A stretch of DNA of 64,000 bases from contig NZ_LFIP02000008.1 of assembly GCF_001189235.2 (NCBI RefSeq), positions 62,001 through 126,000 on the forward strand. Reading direction: 5' to 3'. Source of the stretch: Bradyrhizobium embrapense (GTDB lineage Bacteria; Pseudomonadota; Alphaproteobacteria; Rhizobiales; Xanthobacteraceae). The first letter of the stretch is position 1, and every line of letters begins with the position of its first letter. The notes beneath the pieces were generated by a model. The model saw only the letters and a list, made by a program, of their open reading frames with translations. It was not told the origin of the DNA and made no database searches. The translations under genes and the position numbers were made by a program. Below are positions 43,300 through 52,542 of the stretch, in pieces.

Positions 43300-43384
43300 G
43301 TCATTGCGAGCGAAGCGAAGCAATCCATCGCGCAGCGCGCGCGGAAGGATGGATTGCTTCGTCGCTTTCGCTCCTCGCAATGAC
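43300..43384. repeat. Palindromic intergenic repeat (GTCATTGCGAG family)
   Basis: Ends GTCATTGCGAG and CTCGCAATGAC are perfect inverse complements. An inner pair (GAAGCAATCCAT / ATGGATTGCTTC) extends the hairpin. A second member is at 63799-63881. It lies within the peptide importer operon, between the binding-protein and permease genes, where such hairpins often allow higher expression of the binding protein. Confidence 0.8.
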
Positions 43385-43430
43385 GGTGTGGATGGATCCG
43401 CGCTCCATTGAGATTGAAACTGCGGTCAAC

Positions 43431-45044
43431 TCACGCGCTCAGCCAAAGATCGTGCCAGCTCGCCGAGCCCCAGCGCGGCGTGTTGGAGTGGTTGCGCGCC
43501 TTGGCCGTGATCACGGTGACGAAGATCTGCTCGATCGGCATCCAGACCGGCAGCTCGGTGTTCACCTCCTTGACGAAATCGGCATAGAGCGCCTTGCGCT
43601 TCACCGGATCGACCTCGGTCGCGGCATCGTCGATGGTCTTGTCGACCGTCTTGTCCTCCCAACCCCACTGGTTGGTCCACGGCGCGCCCTTGGGCTGGCC
43701 GGAGCGGTACCACACCGTGGTCGAGACCGCGGGGTCGTTACGGTACTGGTGCCAGCCGGTGGCGAGATCGAAGGCGTGGTCGTCATAGACCTGCTTGAGG
43801 AAGCCGCCGCCGTCGTTGCGCACGATGTCGACCTGGATGCCGACTTCGCCGAGCGACTGCTGAATGAAGGTCGACCACAGCGAGATGTCCTCGCCCCACG
43901 GCGCCGGCAGCAGTTTCAGCGCGAAGCGGTTGCCGCCGGTGGCCTTGAAGCCGGCCTCATCCAGCAGCGCGATCGCCTTGGCCTTGTCGTAAGGGTATTG
44001 CGGTGTGTTCGGTCCGGGATAGAAATCGGTGGAGGTCGACGGGATCGGGCCGGTGCCGAGCTTGGCGAAATCGCCCAAAAAGTTCTCGATGAAGAACGGC
44101 ACGTTGATCGCATGCGCGATGGCGCGGCGGACGCGGATGTCGGACAGTTCCTTGCGGCGGAAGTTGAACTCGATGGTGTTGGTGCGGGCGTTGCCCTCAT
44201 TGCCCTTGGTCTGGACGATGAAGCGCTTGTCCTTGCCGAGCCGGGCCATGTCCGAGATCGTCAGCCCCGAGAACGGGCTGTAGTGCAGTTCGCCGGCCTC
44301 CATCTGCGCGGCCGCGGCGGCGCGGTCGGTGATCACCTTCCAGACGATGCGGTCGAGATAGGGGGCGTTCGGGCGCCAGTAGTCGGGGTTGCGTTCAGCG
44401 ATGATGTATTGGCCGCGCTCGTATTTGACGAATTTGAACGGGCCGGTGCCGACCGGCGCCAGATTGGTCGGGTTCTGCCTGATGTCGCCGCTCTCATAGA
44501 GATGCTTGGCCGAGACGTAGCCGAGGTCGGGCAGGGCGCGCAGCAGCAGGTTCAGCGGCATCGGCCGCTCGTAGCGGAAGATCGCGGTCTGGGGATCGGG
44601 TGTATCGACCGAGGTGAGGAACAGCTGCAGCGTCGATCCGTAGTTCAGGATCTTCTTCCACATGTTCATCGCGGTGAAGGCGACGTCCTCCGAGGTGAAC
44701 GGCTTGCCGTCGTGCCAGGTGATGCCCTTGCGCAGCTTGAAGGTGACGGTCTTGCCGTCCGGCGTCGCCTCCCAGCTCTCGGCGAGCACGCCGACCGGCT
44801 GGCCGCTGGCGTCGAGGTCGACCAGATTCTCCTGGATCTTTCCGCCGATGATGTAGACGCCGGTCGAGGCCTGGATGCTCGGGTTCAGCTGGCGCTGCTC
44901 GGCGCCGTAATGGACGTTGAACACGCCGCCCTTGCGCGGGGTTTCCTGCGCGAATGCCCGCATCGGATTGATGACGTTGGCCGCAATCGCGGCCGAGGTC
45001 AGCAGGGCCGTGCGGCGGTTGATCTCGAGGCGGGACAAATCCAT
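43431..45044 (-). CDS. Oligopeptide-type substrate-binding protein
   Basis: This protein of about 537 residues is of the SBP_bac_5 family. An N-terminal Tat-like signal (INRRTALLTSAAIAANV, cleavage near AFA-QETPR) precedes the domain with ESWEATPDGKTVTFKLRKGITWHDGKPFTSEDVAFT, the standard family signature. I chose Met 45044; Met 45068 adds eight residues. It is the first gene of the importer operon. Specificity could be peptides, opines or other large solutes. Confidence 0.88.
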   Translation of the reverse strand: MDLSRLEINRRTALLTSAAIAANVINPMRAFAQETPRKGGVFNVHYGAEQRQLNPSIQASTGVYIIGGKIQENLVDLDASGQPVGVLAESWEATPDGKTVTFKLRKGITWHDGKPFTSEDVAFTAMNMWKKILNYGSTLQLFLTSVDTPDPQTAIFRYERPMPLNLLLRALPDLGYVSAKHLYESGDIRQNPTNLAPVGTGPFKFVKYERGQYIIAERNPDYWRPNAPYLDRIVWKVITDRAAAAAQMEAGELHYSPFSGLTISDMARLGKDKRFIVQTKGNEGNARTNTIEFNFRRKELSDIRVRRAIAHAINVPFFIENFLGDFAKLGTGPIPSTSTDFYPGPNTPQYPYDKAKAIALLDEAGFKATGGNRFALKLLPAPWGEDISLWSTFIQQSLGEVGIQVDIVRNDGGGFLKQVYDDHAFDLATGWHQYRNDPAVSTTVWYRSGQPKGAPWTNQWGWEDKTVDKTIDDAATEVDPVKRKALYADFVKEVNTELPVWMPIEQIFVTVITAKARNHSNTPRWGSASWHDLWLSA

Positions 45045-45477
45045 ACGCGGGGTCTCCAGAACATACATAAAGGCTTGCGGCAGGGGCCGGCCGATCGGCC
45101 GTGGCGCCCTTTACGATGTTACGATGGAATGGGAACCCGAGTCATTTTCTAATGCCTCGGTCTTTTGGAGGATCGTTTCCGAAACCTGAAGTGGCGCGCT
45201 GCGACGCGCCGCAACCCGAACTGTACGCAACATTGTCGCGCGCGGGCGGCGCGGGATGCGTCGAGTGATTCTCTCGGGGGGGGCCGTTTCGGGAGCCCCG
45301 AAGCCGCGCAAACGCTGTAATTTTAGGGGTCGGAAGCGACTTGACTGGAGAAAACACTGGAAAAAACCCTGATTCGGGGGCTGTCCACAGCGATATTGTC
45401 GTGGCGAGTGCAGAAAACACTGTTTTTCTCGGCGTTTTCCGCCATATCGTGCCCACTCCAGAATCAATGGAGCAACC
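45045..45477. promoter_or_regulatory. Long leader region upstream of the HU gene
   Basis: No credible gene is present here. The sequence holds an 11-base direct repeat, AGAAAACACTG, at 45349-45359 and 45412-45422. A TTGACT element lies at 45341-45346 without a convincing partner -10. A G/C hairpin-like stretch is at about 45275-45305. Several A-runs follow. This is the likely HU promoter region, but exact elements are uncertain. Confidence 0.4.
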
Positions 45478-45777
45478 ATGGCTACCCAACTGTCGAAGTC
45501 GCAAGTGATCGAGAAGATCGCGACCACCACCGAACTCTCCAAGCGCGACGTCAAGAACGTTTTGGACTCGCTCGTCGATGTCGGCCACAAGGAGCTGAAG
45601 AAGGCCGGGGTGTTCCTCGTCCCCGGCTTCGCGAAGTTCGTTGTGGTCAAGAAGCCTGCGACCAAGGCGCGCAAGGGCACCAACCCCTTCACCGGCGAAG
45701 AGATGATGTTCAAGGCCAAGCCGGCCCGGAAGATCGTCCGCGCACGGCCGGTCAAGGCCGCCAAGGACGCGGTTTAA
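45478..45777 (+). CDS. HU family DNA-binding protein
   Basis: This 99-residue HU-like protein starts MATQLSKSQVIEKIATTTELSKRDVKNVLDSLVDVGHKELKKAG. The DNA-binding beta-arm carries KKPATKARKGTNPFTGEEMMFKAKPARKIVRARPVK, with the intercalating Pro in NPFTGE. It has a few more basic residues at the C-terminus than canonical HU. It compacts DNA and helps shape nucleoprotein complexes. It is a single-gene transcript with its own terminator. Confidence 0.92.
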   Translation: MATQLSKSQVIEKIATTTELSKRDVKNVLDSLVDVGHKELKKAGVFLVPGFAKFVVVKKPATKARKGTNPFTGEEMMFKAKPARKIVRARPVKAAKDAV

Positions 45778-45782
45778 GATGG

Positions 45783-45808
45783 AAAGGCCTCCGGTGACGG
45801 AGGCCTTT
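45783..45808 (+). terminator. Rho-independent terminator of the HU gene
   Basis: AAAGGCCTCCG and CGGAGGCCTTT form a perfect 11-bp stem with loop GTGA, followed by TGCTTTT. It begins 5 bases after the HU stop. Confidence 0.92.
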
Positions 45809-45898
45809 TGCTTTTGAGCCGTCGCTACCTGCCCTAGGTTGCTGCCTGCCAAAGCAAGACCCTGGAGCTTCGACTTCGGCTGGATCGAAGCCGAAGCT

Positions 45899-46678
45899 CT
45901 AGACCACCGGCGACCGGCCACCATCGACATTGATGGCGGTGCCGGTGATATAGGAGCCTTGCTCCGAGGCCAGGAAGCAGGCGAGGTTGGCGAACTCCTC
46001 CGCCGTGCCGATCCGGCCGAGCGGCGTGCCCTTGGCAAGGTTCTTGGCGAACTCCCCGAAATCGGTGTCCGGCGCTTGGGCGGCGTGCCGCTTGACCCAC
46101 TGATCACTCATGATCAGCCCGACCAGGAGCGCATTCACCAGGATGTTGTGCTCGCCGCCTTCATTGGCCATGACCTTGGTCAGGGCCATGCCCGCGGCGC
46201 GCGACACCGAGGTCGGCGCGGAATTGCCGGCCGGCGCCTTGGCGAAGGTGTTGAGCACGTTGATGATGCGGCCCCATTTGCGCTGCTTCATGCCCGGCCA
46301 CACCAGCCGGCTGAAGCGGATCGCAGCGAACAGTTTCAGGTCGAGGTCTTCCTGCCAGGCTTCGTCGCTGATGCTCTCGAACGCCAGCGTGCGCGCGGTG
46401 CCCGCGTTGTTGACCAGCACGTCGATCTTGCCGAGATCGGCGACGATCTGGTCGTGAGCCTTGTTGATGTCGGCGGCTTTCGCGACGTCGCAGACATAGT
46501 CGCGCACCACGAGGCCGTCCCTGGCGAGTGCCTCGCGCGCGGCGGCGAGATCGGCCGCGCCGCGGGCGAGGATCGCGACCTTGGCGCCGGATTCCGCAAA
46601 CCGCCGTGCCACGGCGATCCCGATGCCCTTGCTGCCGCCGGTGACAACCGCGACGCGGTCCTTCATGGATAGGTTCAT
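45899..46678 (-). CDS. SDR-fold protein with lost catalytic tetrad
   Basis: This 259-residue protein has the SDR Rossmann fold with TGGSKGIG at 13-20 and NNAGTA at 90-95, so a nucleotide is probably bound. The usual catalytic tetrad N-S-Y-K is not present. The motif that should read YxxxK is T156-S-V-S-R160 (NSAPTSVSRAAG). The serine position is N143 in NVLNTFAK, and the Asn before the helix is replaced by D113. The rest is well conserved, so this is not a decayed gene but an SDR subfamily with different chemistry or a non-enzymatic role. It stands alone, convergent with HU. Confidence 0.82.
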   Translation of the reverse strand: MNLSMKDRVAVVTGGSKGIGIAVARRFAESGAKVAILARGAADLAAAREALARDGLVVRDYVCDVAKAADINKAHDQIVADLGKIDVLVNNAGTARTLAFESISDEAWQEDLDLKLFAAIRFSRLVWPGMKQRKWGRIINVLNTFAKAPAGNSAPTSVSRAAGMALTKVMANEGGEHNILVNALLVGLIMSDQWVKRHAAQAPDTDFGEFAKNLAKGTPLGRIGTAEEFANLACFLASEQGSYITGTAINVDGGRSPVV

Positions 46679-46856
46679 TGTTGTTCTCCCTGGGGCTGGC
46701 CCTCGGAGAACGCTATCAAACCGACAGCGCGACCAACAAGGTCATGCAGAGCAGATGTGCTGTGACGATGATCGCGAGATGGAGTGGGCCGGGCACCTGT
46801 CTGCTGTGGCTCTGCATGTGCGTTCTCCCGGTTGCACGGTGAGGCGAGCACCGCTG

Positions 46857-46992
46857 CCTGTCTCCCTCCCCCTGGAAGGGGGAGGGCCGGGTGGGGGGTT
46901 GCTCTCCACGGACGCCGGCGCTCGCGGAGGCAGGATCCCCACCCGGTTTGCGCGTTCGCGCAATCCGACCTCCCCTTTTCAAGGGGAGGTGA
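46857..46992. repeat. Palindromic intergenic repeat (cctctccc family)
   Basis: CTCCCCCT-GGA-AGGGGGAG opens the element and CCTCCCC-TTTTCAA-GGGGAGG closes it, with GTGGGG / CCCCAC pairing between. It lies in 46679-47002, a stretch without a credible gene, just after the 3' end of the binding-protein gene. Confidence 0.65.
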
Positions 46993-47002
46993 AGAACCGC
47001 CG

Positions 47003-47995
47003 CTAGTTCAGGCTCGCGCCGGCGGTAAAGCTGCGGTCGACGGCCTTGCTAACATCCAGCGTCTTGCCGAGGATACCGTAGCGCGTGGCGCGGTCGGAGG
47101 CGGCCTGAACCTCCTTCACCACGGCCTCGTCGATCGCGATCGGGCTCGTCTTCTGTGCGGTGTAGGCGGCAAGCAGCACGTCTTCCGGCAGTTTCGTAAG
47201 TTCGGCCGTGCTCTTCGCGTATTCGGCAAGATGGTCGAGCGACCACAGCCGCGCCTTGTTCAGCCGCTGTACGAGGTCCTGCACCGCCGCGCGCTTGGTC
47301 GCGATCGCATTGTCGGAGGCGACGATGAAAGTGACGGTCGGTGTCAGCCCCTCGCCGTCGGCGACCACGCGCGCGTTGTCCTTCAGCGTCGCGTAGGAGA
47401 CGTAGGGCTCCCACACCGCCCAGCCGTCGATCGAACCGGCAACCAGCGCGATCTTGGCGTCGACCGGGCCGAGCGGGGCGAAGCTGGCATCCTCGATCTT
47501 GTTGCCGGCCTTCTCCAAGGTCGCGTCGATCAGGAACTGGCCCCAGCCGCCGCGGGTGCCGGCGAGGCGCTTGCCCTTCAAATCGGCTGCGGTCTTGATC
47601 GGCGAATCCGCCCGCACCAGGATCGCCTGGGTCTTCGGATCGGCGCGCGTGCCGCCGATCGCCTTGATCGGTGCGCCCGCGGCATAGACCGTGAGGAAGG
47701 CGAGGTCGCCGGTGTAGCCGACGTCGAGCGCACCGGCATTGAGTGCTTCGAGGATCGGCGCTGCGGCCGGGAATTCCGACCATTCGATCTTGTAGGGCAG
47801 GTCCTTGGCGAAGCCGGAAATCTCGAGCAGCGAGCGGTTGCCGCCCTTCTGGTCGCCGACGCGCAGCACGATCGGGTCTGCCGCGAACGCCGCGGCCGAC
47901 GTCGACAGCGTGATCACGGCGGTGATCAGCGCGGCCGCGGTGCGGCGGGTGAGAGTGTTGGGAGAACCCGAGCGGGTCAGTTTGCGCATATGCAT
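47003..47995 (-). CDS. Sulfonate-type ABC substrate-binding protein (SsuA-like)
   Basis: This 330-residue protein has a signal peptide (TRRTAAALITAVITLSTSAAAFA-ADP). The mature part begins VLRVGDQKGGNRSLLEISGFAKDLPYKIEWSEFPAAAPILEAL, typical of SsuA/TauA proteins for aliphatic sulfonates. It is clearly paralogous to the protein at 53634-54575. It faces away from the ssu-like operon across a 468-base divergent region, so both can be induced together by sulfur limitation (inference). Confidence 0.85.
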   Translation of the reverse strand: MHMRKLTRSGSPNTLTRRTAAALITAVITLSTSAAAFAADPIVLRVGDQKGGNRSLLEISGFAKDLPYKIEWSEFPAAAPILEALNAGALDVGYTGDLAFLTVYAAGAPIKAIGGTRADPKTQAILVRADSPIKTAADLKGKRLAGTRGGWGQFLIDATLEKAGNKIEDASFAPLGPVDAKIALVAGSIDGWAVWEPYVSYATLKDNARVVADGEGLTPTVTFIVASDNAIATKRAAVQDLVQRLNKARLWSLDHLAEYAKSTAELTKLPEDVLLAAYTAQKTSPIAIDEAVVKEVQAASDRATRYGILGKTLDVSKAVDRSFTAGASLN

Positions 47996-48463
47996 TTTCT
48001 TTCTGATTCATTCGCTGCTCGTCGGGAAGCGCGGCAGCGTTCGAGCAAGTCTATGAGCAAGCCGTTCGCCGTCAACGAAACGGAAAACTGAAATCAGCCC
48101 GCGCGCAGCAAGGATGATCTCGCCGGACCGTCATGCGTAGAAGACATCGCGCAAGCGGCGATGTTTCGCTCAAATTTGGTGCAACCGGAGGCGTTCTGTT
48201 TCAGGTCTGCGCCGTTATGAGGGCGAAAATCCTTTCATCGTCGCGCGCTGCGATCGTGGAGAGTTCGGCTGCCGCGCCGACCACATTCGAAATTCCATTT
48301 CATTGACGATGAAGTTGCCGCGCCGCATCATTCCCGGGTTGCTTTGAGTGCAATAGCGCCGGAGAAATCCGCTTTTTCTGAACCATGAGCTTCGAACGAC
48401 GGGGCGCGCAGACGGAGACCTTCTGCGTGCGGGGCGGAGCCTTGCCGAAATGCAGGAGTGATG
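47996..48463. promoter_or_regulatory. Divergent promoter region of the sulfonate genes
   Basis: I see no gene here. A short dyad TTCAT-N5-ATGAA at 48299-48313 and a ribosome binding site (aggag) at its right end are the only features I can support. No recognisable riboswitch was found by eye. Confidence 0.3.
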
Positions 48464-49558
48464 ATGTCGACGAACAACAAGAAGACGGTGATGGATCGCC
48501 GCACCTTGCTGCGCGCGGGCGCCGCCGCAGCCTTTGCCGCGCCGATCGGCGCCTATCACGCACAGGCCTTTGCGCCGCGCGCGATCACGCCGGCGATCGA
48601 TTTCTCCGAATTTCCGATCTGCAAGACCGCATCCGATGCGCCGCCGTTGACCGGCGCGCCGCGCAAGCTGAAACTGTCCTGGAACGCCGGCGCGGTCTGC
48701 CTTGCGCCGCTGCCGGTTGCCATCGACCACGGCTTCTTCCAGAAGCAGAATCTCGACGTCGAGCTCGTCAACTATTCCGGCTCGACCGACCAGCTGCTGG
48801 AGGCCATCGCCACCGGCAAGAGCGATGCCGGGCTCGGCATGGCGCTGCGCTGGCTGAAGCCGCTCGAGCAGGGCTTCGACGTCAAGATCGCCGCCGGCAC
48901 CCATGGCGGCTGCATGCGCGTCCTGACCCGGACCAATTCCGGTGTCGACAAGCTCGCCGATCTCAAGGGCAAGATCGTCGCGGTCGGCGATCTCGCAGGT
49001 CCTGACAAGAACTTCTTCTCGATCCAGCTCTCCAAGCTCGGCATCGATCCGGTCAGGGATGTCGACTGGCGCGCCTATCCCGGCAATCTCCTGAACGTCG
49101 CGGTCGAGAAGGGCGAGGTGCAGGCCTTCCTGTCGTCGGACCCGCTGGCCTATCTCTGGCTCAAGGACACGCAGTACAAAGAGGTCGCCTCCAACCTCGA
49201 CGGCGAGTACCGCGACAAGAGCTGCTGCATCGTCGGCCTGCGCGGCAGCCTGGTGCGCGAAGAACCGCATGTCGCGCGCGCCATCACCCAGGCGCTGCTC
49301 GATGCCGCGATGTTTACGTCGCAGAATCCGGACAAGGCGGCAAAGTCGTTCCAGCCCTATGCGCCGAAGGCGGCGAGCCTCGCCGATCTCGAGGCGATGG
49401 CGCGCTACCACACTCATCACCATCATCCGACCGGCGAGGTGCTGAAGCGCGAGCTCAAGGGCTACGCCGACGACCTGAAATCGGTGCAGGTGTTCAAGCA
49501 GAGCACCGACACGGCCAAATTCGCGGAGCGGATCTATGTCGACGTATTCAGTGTCTGA
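48464..49558 (+). CDS. NitT/TauT-type ABC substrate-binding protein with a histidine cluster
   Basis: This protein of about 364 residues has a Tat-type signal (MDRRTLLRAGAAAAFAAPIG). The mature part has LSWNAGAVCLAPLPVAIDHGFFQKQNLDVELVNYSGSTDQLLEAIATGKSDAG, as in nitrate/sulfonate/taurine binding proteins. H316 and H318-H321 form a YHTHHHHP cluster near the C-terminus, an unusual possible metal site. GTG 48458 and ATG 48461 are alternative starts. It overlaps the permease gene by 23 bases and so is the primary binding protein of that transporter. Confidence 0.82.
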   Translation: MSTNNKKTVMDRRTLLRAGAAAAFAAPIGAYHAQAFAPRAITPAIDFSEFPICKTASDAPPLTGAPRKLKLSWNAGAVCLAPLPVAIDHGFFQKQNLDVELVNYSGSTDQLLEAIATGKSDAGLGMALRWLKPLEQGFDVKIAAGTHGGCMRVLTRTNSGVDKLADLKGKIVAVGDLAGPDKNFFSIQLSKLGIDPVRDVDWRAYPGNLLNVAVEKGEVQAFLSSDPLAYLWLKDTQYKEVASNLDGEYRDKSCCIVGLRGSLVREEPHVARAITQALLDAAMFTSQNPDKAAKSFQPYAPKAASLADLEAMARYHTHHHHPTGEVLKRELKGYADDLKSVQVFKQSTDTAKFAERIYVDVFSV

Positions 49559-50552
49559 CACGGCGGCCACCGCCGCGCCGCGCGCCGCGGTCACCTTCTC
49601 GAATCTGTCCGGCAGCTATGGTGTCGGGCTTGCGGCGAGCCTCGTCTGGCTCGCGTTCGGGCTGTCATGCCTCTATTGGCCCGATGTCGGCGACTGGTCG
49701 CGAACCTCTTCGCTCGGCATCGGCGCGATCGTCATCGCGGCCTTCATCCTGTTCGGCACGTTCAGCGCCGATTATCTCGGCGGCGCCGGGCAGGCGCTGC
49801 GCAAGCGCGCACCATGGCTGGTGGCGTTCGGCGCCTTCATCACGCTGTGGGAGGTTGCGACCGCGAAATTCGCCTGGCTGCCGCTGCCGTTCTTCCCGCC
49901 GCCGCAGTCGATCCTCGAGGTCTATACCGACGATCTGCCGAAACTGCTCGACAGCGTGTTCGCCTCGATCAAGCTGCAGCTGGGCGGTTACATCATCGGC
50001 GCGACCGTCGGCTTCATCACGGGCGTCTCGATCGGCTGGTCGCAGAAGATCGGCTACTGGGTGCATCCGGTGCTGCGCTTCATCGGGCCGTTGCCGGCGA
50101 CCGCCTGGTTGCCGATCGCGTTCTTCACCTTCCCGTCGAGCTGGAGCGCCTCGACCTTCCTGATCGCGCTCGCCACCGGCTTCCCGGTGACGGTGCTGAC
50201 CTGGTCCGGCGTGGCAAGCGTCAGCAGCGCCTATTACGACGTCGCGCGCACGCTCGGCGCCAAGCCGTCGTTCCTGGTACTGAAAGTCGCGATCCCCGCC
50301 GCGCTGCCGCATGTGTTCGTCGGCCTGTTCATGGGGCTCGGCTCGTCCTTTGCGGTGCTCGTGGTCGCCGAGATGATCGGCGTCAAGGCCGGCCTCGGCT
50401 GGTACCTGCAATGGGCGCAAGGCTGGGCGGCCTATGCCAACATGTACGCGGCGCTGATCGTGATGTCGCTGCTCTGCTCCGGCGCGATCACGCTGCTGTT
50501 CAAGACCCGTGATCGCCTGCTGGTCTGGCAGAAGGGCGTCGTCAAATGGTAG
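49536..50552 (+). CDS. NitT/TauT-type ABC transporter permease
   Basis: This 338-residue permease is longer than SsuC because of extra N-terminal helices (SYGVGLAASLVWLAFGLSCLYW, TSSLGIGAIVIAAFILFGTF). The core holds FPPPQSILEVYTDD and the EAA region SAYYDVARTLGAKPSFLVLKVAIPAALPHVFVGLFMGLGSSF. An in-frame GTG at 49551 is an alternative start. It overlaps both the binding protein gene upstream and the ATPase gene (7 bases) downstream. Confidence 0.85.
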   Translation: MSTYSVSDTAATAAPRAAVTFSNLSGSYGVGLAASLVWLAFGLSCLYWPDVGDWSRTSSLGIGAIVIAAFILFGTFSADYLGGAGQALRKRAPWLVAFGAFITLWEVATAKFAWLPLPFFPPPQSILEVYTDDLPKLLDSVFASIKLQLGGYIIGATVGFITGVSIGWSQKIGYWVHPVLRFIGPLPATAWLPIAFFTFPSSWSASTFLIALATGFPVTVLTWSGVASVSSAYYDVARTLGAKPSFLVLKVAIPAALPHVFVGLFMGLGSSFAVLVVAEMIGVKAGLGWYLQWAQGWAAYANMYAALIVMSLLCSGAITLLFKTRDRLLVWQKGVVKW

Positions 50553-51343
50553 TGCAATCCGCAGCCGAGGCGATCACCTATCCCGCGGTCGGCGCCGAGC
50601 TCGATATCGAGGGCGTCAGCCACGCGTTCGATATCGACGGCACAACCTTGCCGGTGCTCGACAACGTCAGCCTTTCGATCGCGCCGGGCGAGTTCGTGGC
50701 GCTGCTCGGCCCGTCCGGCTGCGGCAAGTCGACCCTGCTGCGGCTGGTCGCAGGGCTGGAGAAGCCGCGCAGCGGCTCGCTGCGCGAGGATGACGCCCGC
50801 ATCAGCGGCCCGCATCCATCGCGCGTCGTCGTGTTCCAGGACCCGACGCTGTTTCCGTGGCGCTCGGTGTGGGACAATGTCGCGCTCGGGCTGGAAGCGC
50901 AGGGCATCCTGAAGGCGCAGCGGCATCGGGTCGATGCCGTCATCGAGCTGGTCGGGCTGTCCTCGTTCCGCAACGCCTATCCGCACCAGCTTTCCGGCGG
51001 CATGGCGCAGCGCGTGGCGCTGGCGCGCGCGCTGGTCAATGATCCGAAGATCCTCGTGCTCGACGAGCCGCTCGGCAAGCTCGACTCGCTGACGCGGATC
51101 GCGATGCAGGCCGAACTCGTGGCGCTGTGGCAGCGCAAGGGTTTTACCACGCTGCTCGTCACTCACGACGTCGAGGAAGCGCTGGTGCTCGCCAACCGCG
51201 TCATCGTGCTCTCCGATCGTCCGGCGCGGATCAAGGCCGACATCGCGGTCGCCCGGCCATATCCGCGGCATCGCGGCGATCCATATTTGGCTGATCTGCG
51301 CAAGCAGATCCTCGGCCTGCTCGGACTGGAGGCGACATGGTGA
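50546..51343 (+). CDS. NitT/TauT-type ABC transporter ATPase (SsuB-like)
   Basis: This 265-residue ATPase has Walker A GPSGCGKSTL, signature LSGGMAQRVALARAL, Walker B KILVLDEPLGKLD and switch His in LLVTHDVEEAL. Length and sequence fit SsuB/TauB proteins. It overlaps the permease and the acyl-CoA-dehydrogenase-like genes by seven bases each. Confidence 0.88.
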   Translation: MVVQSAAEAITYPAVGAELDIEGVSHAFDIDGTTLPVLDNVSLSIAPGEFVALLGPSGCGKSTLLRLVAGLEKPRSGSLREDDARISGPHPSRVVVFQDPTLFPWRSVWDNVALGLEAQGILKAQRHRVDAVIELVGLSSFRNAYPHQLSGGMAQRVALARALVNDPKILVLDEPLGKLDSLTRIAMQAELVALWQRKGFTTLLVTHDVEEALVLANRVIVLSDRPARIKADIAVARPYPRHRGDPYLADLRKQILGLLGLEATW

Positions 51344-52509
51344 CGACAGCGGCGCGGGAGCTGCCGCCAGCGAACGAGCCTGAGCACATCGCGCGCGCAT
51401 TGCGGCTCGCCGAGGTGTTTGCCGCGCGCGCCCCCGCACATGATCGCGACGCCAGCTTTCCGTTCGAGAATTTCGCCGATCTCTCGCGCGAAGGCCTGCT
51501 GGCGCTGACGGTACCCGCCGCGCTCGGCGGCGCAGGTGCCGGTGCCCGCGATGCCACGCGCGTGCTCGGCATCATCGGCAAGGCCGATCCGTCGACCGCG
51601 CTGGTGCTGTCGATGCATTACATCCAGCATCTGGTGATGGCGCGCAGCACGCGCTGGCCTACCCGGCTGTCGCGCAAGCTTGCGAAGGAGACGGTCGAGG
51701 GCGTGGCGTTGATCAACGCGCTCCGCGTCGAACCCGAGTTGGGCTCGCCCGCGCGCGGCGGCCTGCCCGCGACCACGGCGCGGCGCACCGAGACCGGCTG
51801 GCGGCTGACCGGCCGCAAGATCTATTCGACCGGCACGCCGATCCTGAAATGGTATTCGGTCTGGGCGAAGACCGACGAGCAGGACGCCCGTGTCGGCTTG
51901 TTTCTGGTTCCTGCCGGATTGCCGGGAACGCGGATCGAGCAGACCTGGGATCATCTCGGCCTGCGCGCCAGCGGCAGCCACACCGTGGTCTTCGACGACG
52001 TCGTGTTCCCGCTGGATTACGAGATCGACGTCCGCAAGCCCGACGACTGGAAGGTTCCTGACGTCACCCAGGCGACCGTGCACGCGATCTTCGTCGCCGC
52101 GATCTATGACGGCATCGCCCGCGCCGCGCGCGACTGGCTGGTCAAGTTCCTCACCGAGCGGGTGCCGGCCAACCTCGGCGCGCCGCTGGCGACGCTGCTG
52201 CGCATGCAGGAGGTGGTCGGCGGCATCGAGGCCCGGCTTGCGGTCAATGCCCGCCTGATCGACAGCTTCGCCGCCGATTTCGATAACGGCTTCCCGCTGT
52301 CCGCGATCGAGTCTAACATCATCAAGCTGACGGTGACCAATAACGCCGCAGCAGTGGTGGAGGATGCCTTGTCGCTGACCAGCAATCACGGCCTGTCGCG
52401 AACCAACCCGCTGGAGCGGCACTACCGCGACGTGCTGTGCGGCCGCGTCCATACCCCGCAAGACGATGCCACCCGCGTCTCCGCCGGACGCTTCGCGCTG
52501 GGCGTCTGA
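51337..52509 (+). CDS. Acyl-CoA-dehydrogenase-fold flavoprotein (SfnB/DszC-like)
   Basis: This 390-residue protein has the acyl-CoA dehydrogenase fold: N-terminal helices with ENFADLSREGLLALTVPAALGGAGAG, the middle beta domain with TGRKIYSTGTPILKWYSVWAKTDE, and a C-terminal helical domain ending TNPLERHYRDVLCGRVHTPQDDA. The last motif is typical of SfnB and DszC, which are flavin-dependent oxygenases or desulfurisation enzymes rather than beta-oxidation dehydrogenases. The operon context with SsuD-like and sulfonate uptake genes supports a desulfurisation role. Confidence 0.82.
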   Translation: MVTTAARELPPANEPEHIARALRLAEVFAARAPAHDRDASFPFENFADLSREGLLALTVPAALGGAGAGARDATRVLGIIGKADPSTALVLSMHYIQHLVMARSTRWPTRLSRKLAKETVEGVALINALRVEPELGSPARGGLPATTARRTETGWRLTGRKIYSTGTPILKWYSVWAKTDEQDARVGLFLVPAGLPGTRIEQTWDHLGLRASGSHTVVFDDVVFPLDYEIDVRKPDDWKVPDVTQATVHAIFVAAIYDGIARAARDWLVKFLTERVPANLGAPLATLLRMQEVVGGIEARLAVNARLIDSFAADFDNGFPLSAIESNIIKLTVTNNAAAVVEDALSLTSNHGLSRTNPLERHYRDVLCGRVHTPQDDATRVSAGRFALGV

Positions 52510-52542
52510 AAACAACAGCCAACAACAACGGAGTTGCCAGTC

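Noticed and set aside
45111..45764. A minus-strand frame over the HU gene and its leader
   Set aside because: It lies opposite a certain HU gene and has no recognisable domain.
48215..49594. A 459-codon minus-strand frame over the binding-protein gene
   Set aside because: Shadow of the plus-strand gene that has a signal peptide, family domain and operon context.
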